NCBI RefSeq assembly: GCF_000143415.4
Contig: NW_003314266.1
Location: 890,463 to 954,462, forward strand
DNA: 64,000 bases
DNA from: Selaginella moellendorffii
Lineage: Eukaryota; Streptophyta; Lycopodiopsida; Selaginellales; Selaginellaceae
Reading direction: 5' to 3'
Made by a program: the position numbers and the translations under genes. The notes beneath the pieces are model-generated. The model ran no database searches, had not been told where the DNA came from, and saw only the letters and a list, made by a program, of their open reading frames with translations. Shown piece by piece: positions 61,466 to 64,000 of this stretch. Numbering within the stretch: position 1 is the stretch's first letter; the number at the start of each line of letters is the position of its first letter.

Positions 61466-64000
61466 ATGGCCTTCAGGGTTGGGGAAAAGGTTTACATTTT
61501 GAATGGTGGGAAGAGAGTTGCAAAAGGGACCCTTGTGTCTATGGATCGGAACTTTGTTATACACTGTCAAAGGCTTGGGGAAGGCAATGTTGCTGTATCA
61601 ATAGAGACTGTCTTCGATGGGAATGTGGTCGCTATTGAACGAGGAGAGATGGTCGTCGGGGTAAATGTTGTTGTTGCCTTGAAAAATCTTCAGAAGAAAG
61701 CAGATGTTGGGGACAGCACAAGTGCGACGCATGTTCCCTCCGTGGATCTTAAGAACCGTGCTACATGGATTCAGGCGAAGGTGTTTCTAAACAACCCCGA
61801 GGGGGAGGTGGTAGCTGAGGGCTTAGCCACAGTTGTCGATCCAAAAGATGCGGTTGCTAATCAAGAATTGGGCTGGGATGATATTGGAGTTGCGATTTTA
61901 GAGGTTGTTGACACAGAAGAAAACAGTTTGACTATTGGAAGCATTGTGCGGTGGAAATTGAGGCACTTAGTGTTTGAGAATGTGAAGGATTCACAATCAA
62001 ACACCACTACAACTGATGACAGAACATCTCTTCATGGGAAAAGAAAGTACACCTTCCTAAAGCGCAGCCAAAGGGATCTGAGCAACGAACCGAAAAGGCA
62101 GAAAATGGCGATGGAGGTTCGAATGGTCTCGACAGTTGCTTGTTGCAAGAGGAGGTGCTGTCAACATGCTGATTGGGATGCTATTGAAGAGGAGAGAGCA
62201 AGATACAAGACATTGTCCTGGAAGGCAGCTCGCAATTTTGTGTATGAGGCATTACGGTCATCTGTTGATGCTTCAGAACATCAGGTGGGGGGCATGGTCT
62301 TCCAGAGGGGTTTGGTCTGCATGAAGGCATGGAGAATCATTTATGGAGTCCCTCGAACCACATTCTACAGAATCAAAACTGAGTTCGAAGAACAAAGGGT
62401 TCAACAGGCAGTCCATGGGAACGACAGTACGCACAAAACCAGGGGTCATGTTGTATATGGAGAGGCAATCTTCAAGAGGTTTGTCGAGACATGTAGCGAG
62501 CAGCAACCACATAAAACCCGCCTCTTGGAAGATGGAACACGAGACACCCAACGAGTTCTCCCTTCCATGTATACCAAGGGGGCCATATTGGAAGATGTGA
62601 ATCGGGAACTCCAGAGTAATGGCTACCGGAAGCTGAGCCAATCTAGATTTAGTAGATTGTGGAGCAACAAGTTCAGGGATGTGAGTATAGGAAAGTACTC
62701 CAGCTTTTCAAAGTGTGACAAGTGCACTGCTATCAAAATGGCTTTGTCGAAGAATTCTTGCAGCGCTCAAGAGCGAGAGACGTTGGTTAGAAGGCGGCTC
62801 GACCACAACATCGAGCAGAGAAGCTGCAGGACTGCATATTATCATAACAGGATTCTCTCCATGGAGAGACCTGACTCTTACCTCTGCATCATCCACGACA
62901 AAATGGACCAGAAAAAGACGTGCTTACCTCGACTCAATCCTGCCCCCAAGGCAATCTCTTCATCCATGCAGCTGCCTGTGTCTATGTTTGGCATAATCAC
63001 TCATGGGCATAGTGCCCAGAACTATGGGAACTTCTTTGTACCTCTATGGGGTGGTGGGGGTGCAAACATGATGATTGCGTCCCTAGCAAAACATTTAAGG
63101 TCTCTGCAAAGTGCGCAGACTGAGCTGAACGGCCAACCCTTGCATAAGGCCCTTGTCGATCGAACCCCATACAGGGTTCAGCTGGAGGAGGAGCAAAGGC
63201 TTGCAGTATCGCGTGGGGCCCCATGCCATCCCAGTGAATATGTTGGCCGTCAGATTGTAGGGTTATCACGTGAGGCCTCATGCCATTCCGATGAGGTTGG
63301 TCGCTCAGTGAATGCACAGCCTCATCCAAACGAAGCAGAATCTCAAGGAAGTTCTTGCGGCCGATGTGGCCTTCCACCCCATCTTCTGCTCCAAACAGAC
63401 AATGCTGGCAGTGAGAACAAAAACATGTACGTCTTCGCGTACTTGGCGATGCTTGTTGCCAAAGGCATATTTGAAACGGTTACACTTGGCTTTCTCATGG
63501 TTGGGCACACTCATGAAGACATCGATGCCATGTTCAGTCACCTGGCAGAGTCCCTCTGGCGATCCAATGTCCTCACCCTCCCACAACTCTACGATGAATT
63601 CCAAAATTGCATCAAAGGCACTGTTGAAGCTGCACTTCTGACAGAGGTTCCAGACTTTAAGGGGTTTGTAAGAGGCTACATCAGGGACGGATCCGAAACG
63701 CTGATTGGCCACTCCAAGCCTCTTCAGTTTCATTTCAGCATGTGTGACGGTGCTCCAGTGATGAGGTACAAGATGAGAGAATGGGACACAGTGTGGCTGC
63801 CAGTGGACGGCATTGAACTCTTCAAGAGAGATCCCATAACTGGGGAACCTATGATTCCTCAGGGTTCCCCACGGCCGATGCACCCGGATGGACTCAAAGA
63901 CCAGAAAAGTATAGTGGCCGGGATTAGACAGCATATTGCCTTCTGGAAGAGGGGGTTGGTGTTTGGTGGAGAATCCTATTTTCAGAGGTGCAAGCCTTTG
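61466..64000 (+). CDS. DUF7869-type transposase-like protein (3' end beyond window)
   Basis: One open frame of about 845 codons from ATG 61466 to the right edge without a stop. N-terminal part (about residues 1-165) has two similar beta-rich segments (VAKGTLVSMDRNFVIHCQRL and VVAEGLATVVDPKDA), DUF8039-like. Then a Cys-rich block (CCKRRCCQHADWDAIEEERA), VCMKAWRIIYGVPRTTFYR, and the RNase-H-like core: SSFSKCDKCTAI, CIIHDKMDQKKTCLPRL, HLLLQTDNAGSENKN and GFLMVGHTHEDIDAMFSHL. D of HDKMDQ, D of QTDN and the D residues of HTHEDID are plausible metal ligands. Similar proteins occur in many algae and plants, often multicopy. Two palindrome copies lie in frame at 63208 and 63265, inside possible stopless introns of 48 and 63 nt. 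An acceptor-like CTTTCAG just before the ATG suggests a 5' UTR intron. Confidence 0.72.
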   Translation, partial: MAFRVGEKVYILNGGKRVAKGTLVSMDRNFVIHCQRLGEGNVAVSIETVFDGNVVAIERGEMVVGVNVVVALKNLQKKADVGDSTSATHVPSVDLKNRATWIQAKVFLNNPEGEVVAEGLATVVDPKDAVANQELGWDDIGVAILEVVDTEENSLTIGSIVRWKLRHLVFENVKDSQSNTTTTDDRTSLHGKRKYTFLKRSQRDLSNEPKRQKMAMEVRMVSTVACCKRRCCQHADWDAIEEERARYKTLSWKAARNFVYEALRSSVDASEHQVGGMVFQRGLVCMKAWRIIYGVPRTTFYRIKTEFEEQRVQQAVHGNDSTHKTRGHVVYGEAIFKRFVETCSEQQPHKTRLLEDGTRDTQRVLPSMYTKGAILEDVNRELQSNGYRKLSQSRFSRLWSNKFRDVSIGKYSSFSKCDKCTAIKMALSKNSCSAQERETLVRRRLDHNIEQRSCRTAYYHNRILSMERPDSYLCIIHDKMDQKKTCLPRLNPAPKAISSSMQLPVSMFGIITHGHSAQNYGNFFVPLWGGGGANMMIASLAKHLRSLQSAQTELNGQPLHKALVDRTPYRVQLEEEQRLAVSRGAPCHPSEYVGRQIVGLSREASCHSDEVGRSVNAQPHPNEAESQGSSCGRCGLPPHLLLQTDNAGSENKNMYVFAYLAMLVAKGIFETVTLGFLMVGHTHEDIDAMFSHLAESLWRSNVLTLPQLYDEFQNCIKGTVEAALLTEVPDFKGFVRGYIRDGSETLIGHSKPLQFHFSMCDGAPVMRYKMREWDTVWLPVDGIELFKRDPITGEPMIPQGSPRPMHPDGLKDQKSIVAGIRQHIAFWKRGLVFGGESYFQRCKPL

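Larger units (their letters stand above)
53975..63286. repeat. dispersed 22-bp palindrome family, at least 17 copies
   Basis: Two 11-nt arms, ATGGCRTGWGG and its reverse complement CCWCAYGCCAT, meet without a loop. Copies start at 53975, 54050 (perfect), 55265, 55456, 55597 (one arm short), 57069, 58345, 58405, 58482, 59419, 59657, 60579, 61194, 61292, 61362, 63208 and 63265; half copies (GCGTGTGGGCTCATGC) at about 59287, 59582 and 60512. Locations: introns of the minus-strand gene, coding repeats of that gene, intergenic repeats, the 5' region of the plus-strand gene and two sites in its ORF. Substitutions tend to keep the arms partly complementary. None was noticed from 1 to 49 kb. Confidence 0.85.

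Noticed and set aside
53975-63286. Palindromes as bacterial-type terminators or REP elements
   Set aside because: No T-run after the arms, and they lie in introns and exons of eukaryotic genes.

Overview
The window looks like nuclear DNA of a vascular plant, most likely a lycophyte close to Selaginella. This is inferred from plant-type genes (UGT80C-like glucosyltransferase, TIN1-like protein, SANT-plus-bromodomain protein), very short introns (about 38-80 nt), closely packed genes and a tandem cluster of intronless P-class PPR genes. No BLAST was possible, so the species is an inference. A run of N at 51332-52057 is an assembly gap.

Layout. 1-1400: 5' part of a VPS26 retromer gene and a small secreted protein, both minus. 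1690-5480: AT-rich repeats (LTR fragment, a foldback-type element, a 0.35 kb tandem duplication). 5.5-21.98 kb: gene-dense housekeeping region with a conserved plant protein whose 3' end is partly duplicated, a SirB1-like plastid protein, a SANT/bromodomain protein, a small membrane-type protein, a UGT80C-like glucosyltransferase, the divergent pair RPN6/eIF1A, a basic organelle-type protein and a TCAIM-like (DUF4460/DUF4461) protein. 22-33.6 kb: an unrecognised single-exon gene, integrase debris, and a 6.1 kb decayed Ty3/gypsy element (minus) that carries a nested TRIM-like element and a stretch matching the 3' half of 5S rRNA. 33.7-37.9 kb: TIN1-like gene and a WD40 gene. 37.95-46.9 kb: four P-class PPR genes, with a broken F-box gene and a decayed PPR copy between the first two. 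47.5-52.6 kb: very AT-rich DNA with a bulb-lectin-type gene, decayed coding remnants, inverted-repeat elements and the gap.

52.9-64 kb is the most unusual part. A many-exon minus-strand gene (ParB-like N-terminal domain, acidic and basic middle, FCP1/HAD-like C-terminal domain) faces a plus-strand, window-edge-truncated ORF of about 845 codons that resembles DUF7869-type transposase-like proteins. Both genes and the DNA between them are seeded with at least 17 copies of one 22-bp palindrome made of two 11-nt arms, ATGGCRTGWGG and its reverse complement. In the minus-strand gene the palindrome makes up roughly half of at least five introns of 34-54 nt, plus a sixth longer one. Removing each predicted intron keeps the reading frame, so these look like introns built around a hairpin. 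Other copies lie in coding sequence, in frame. This palindrome family is my main candidate for something undescribed.
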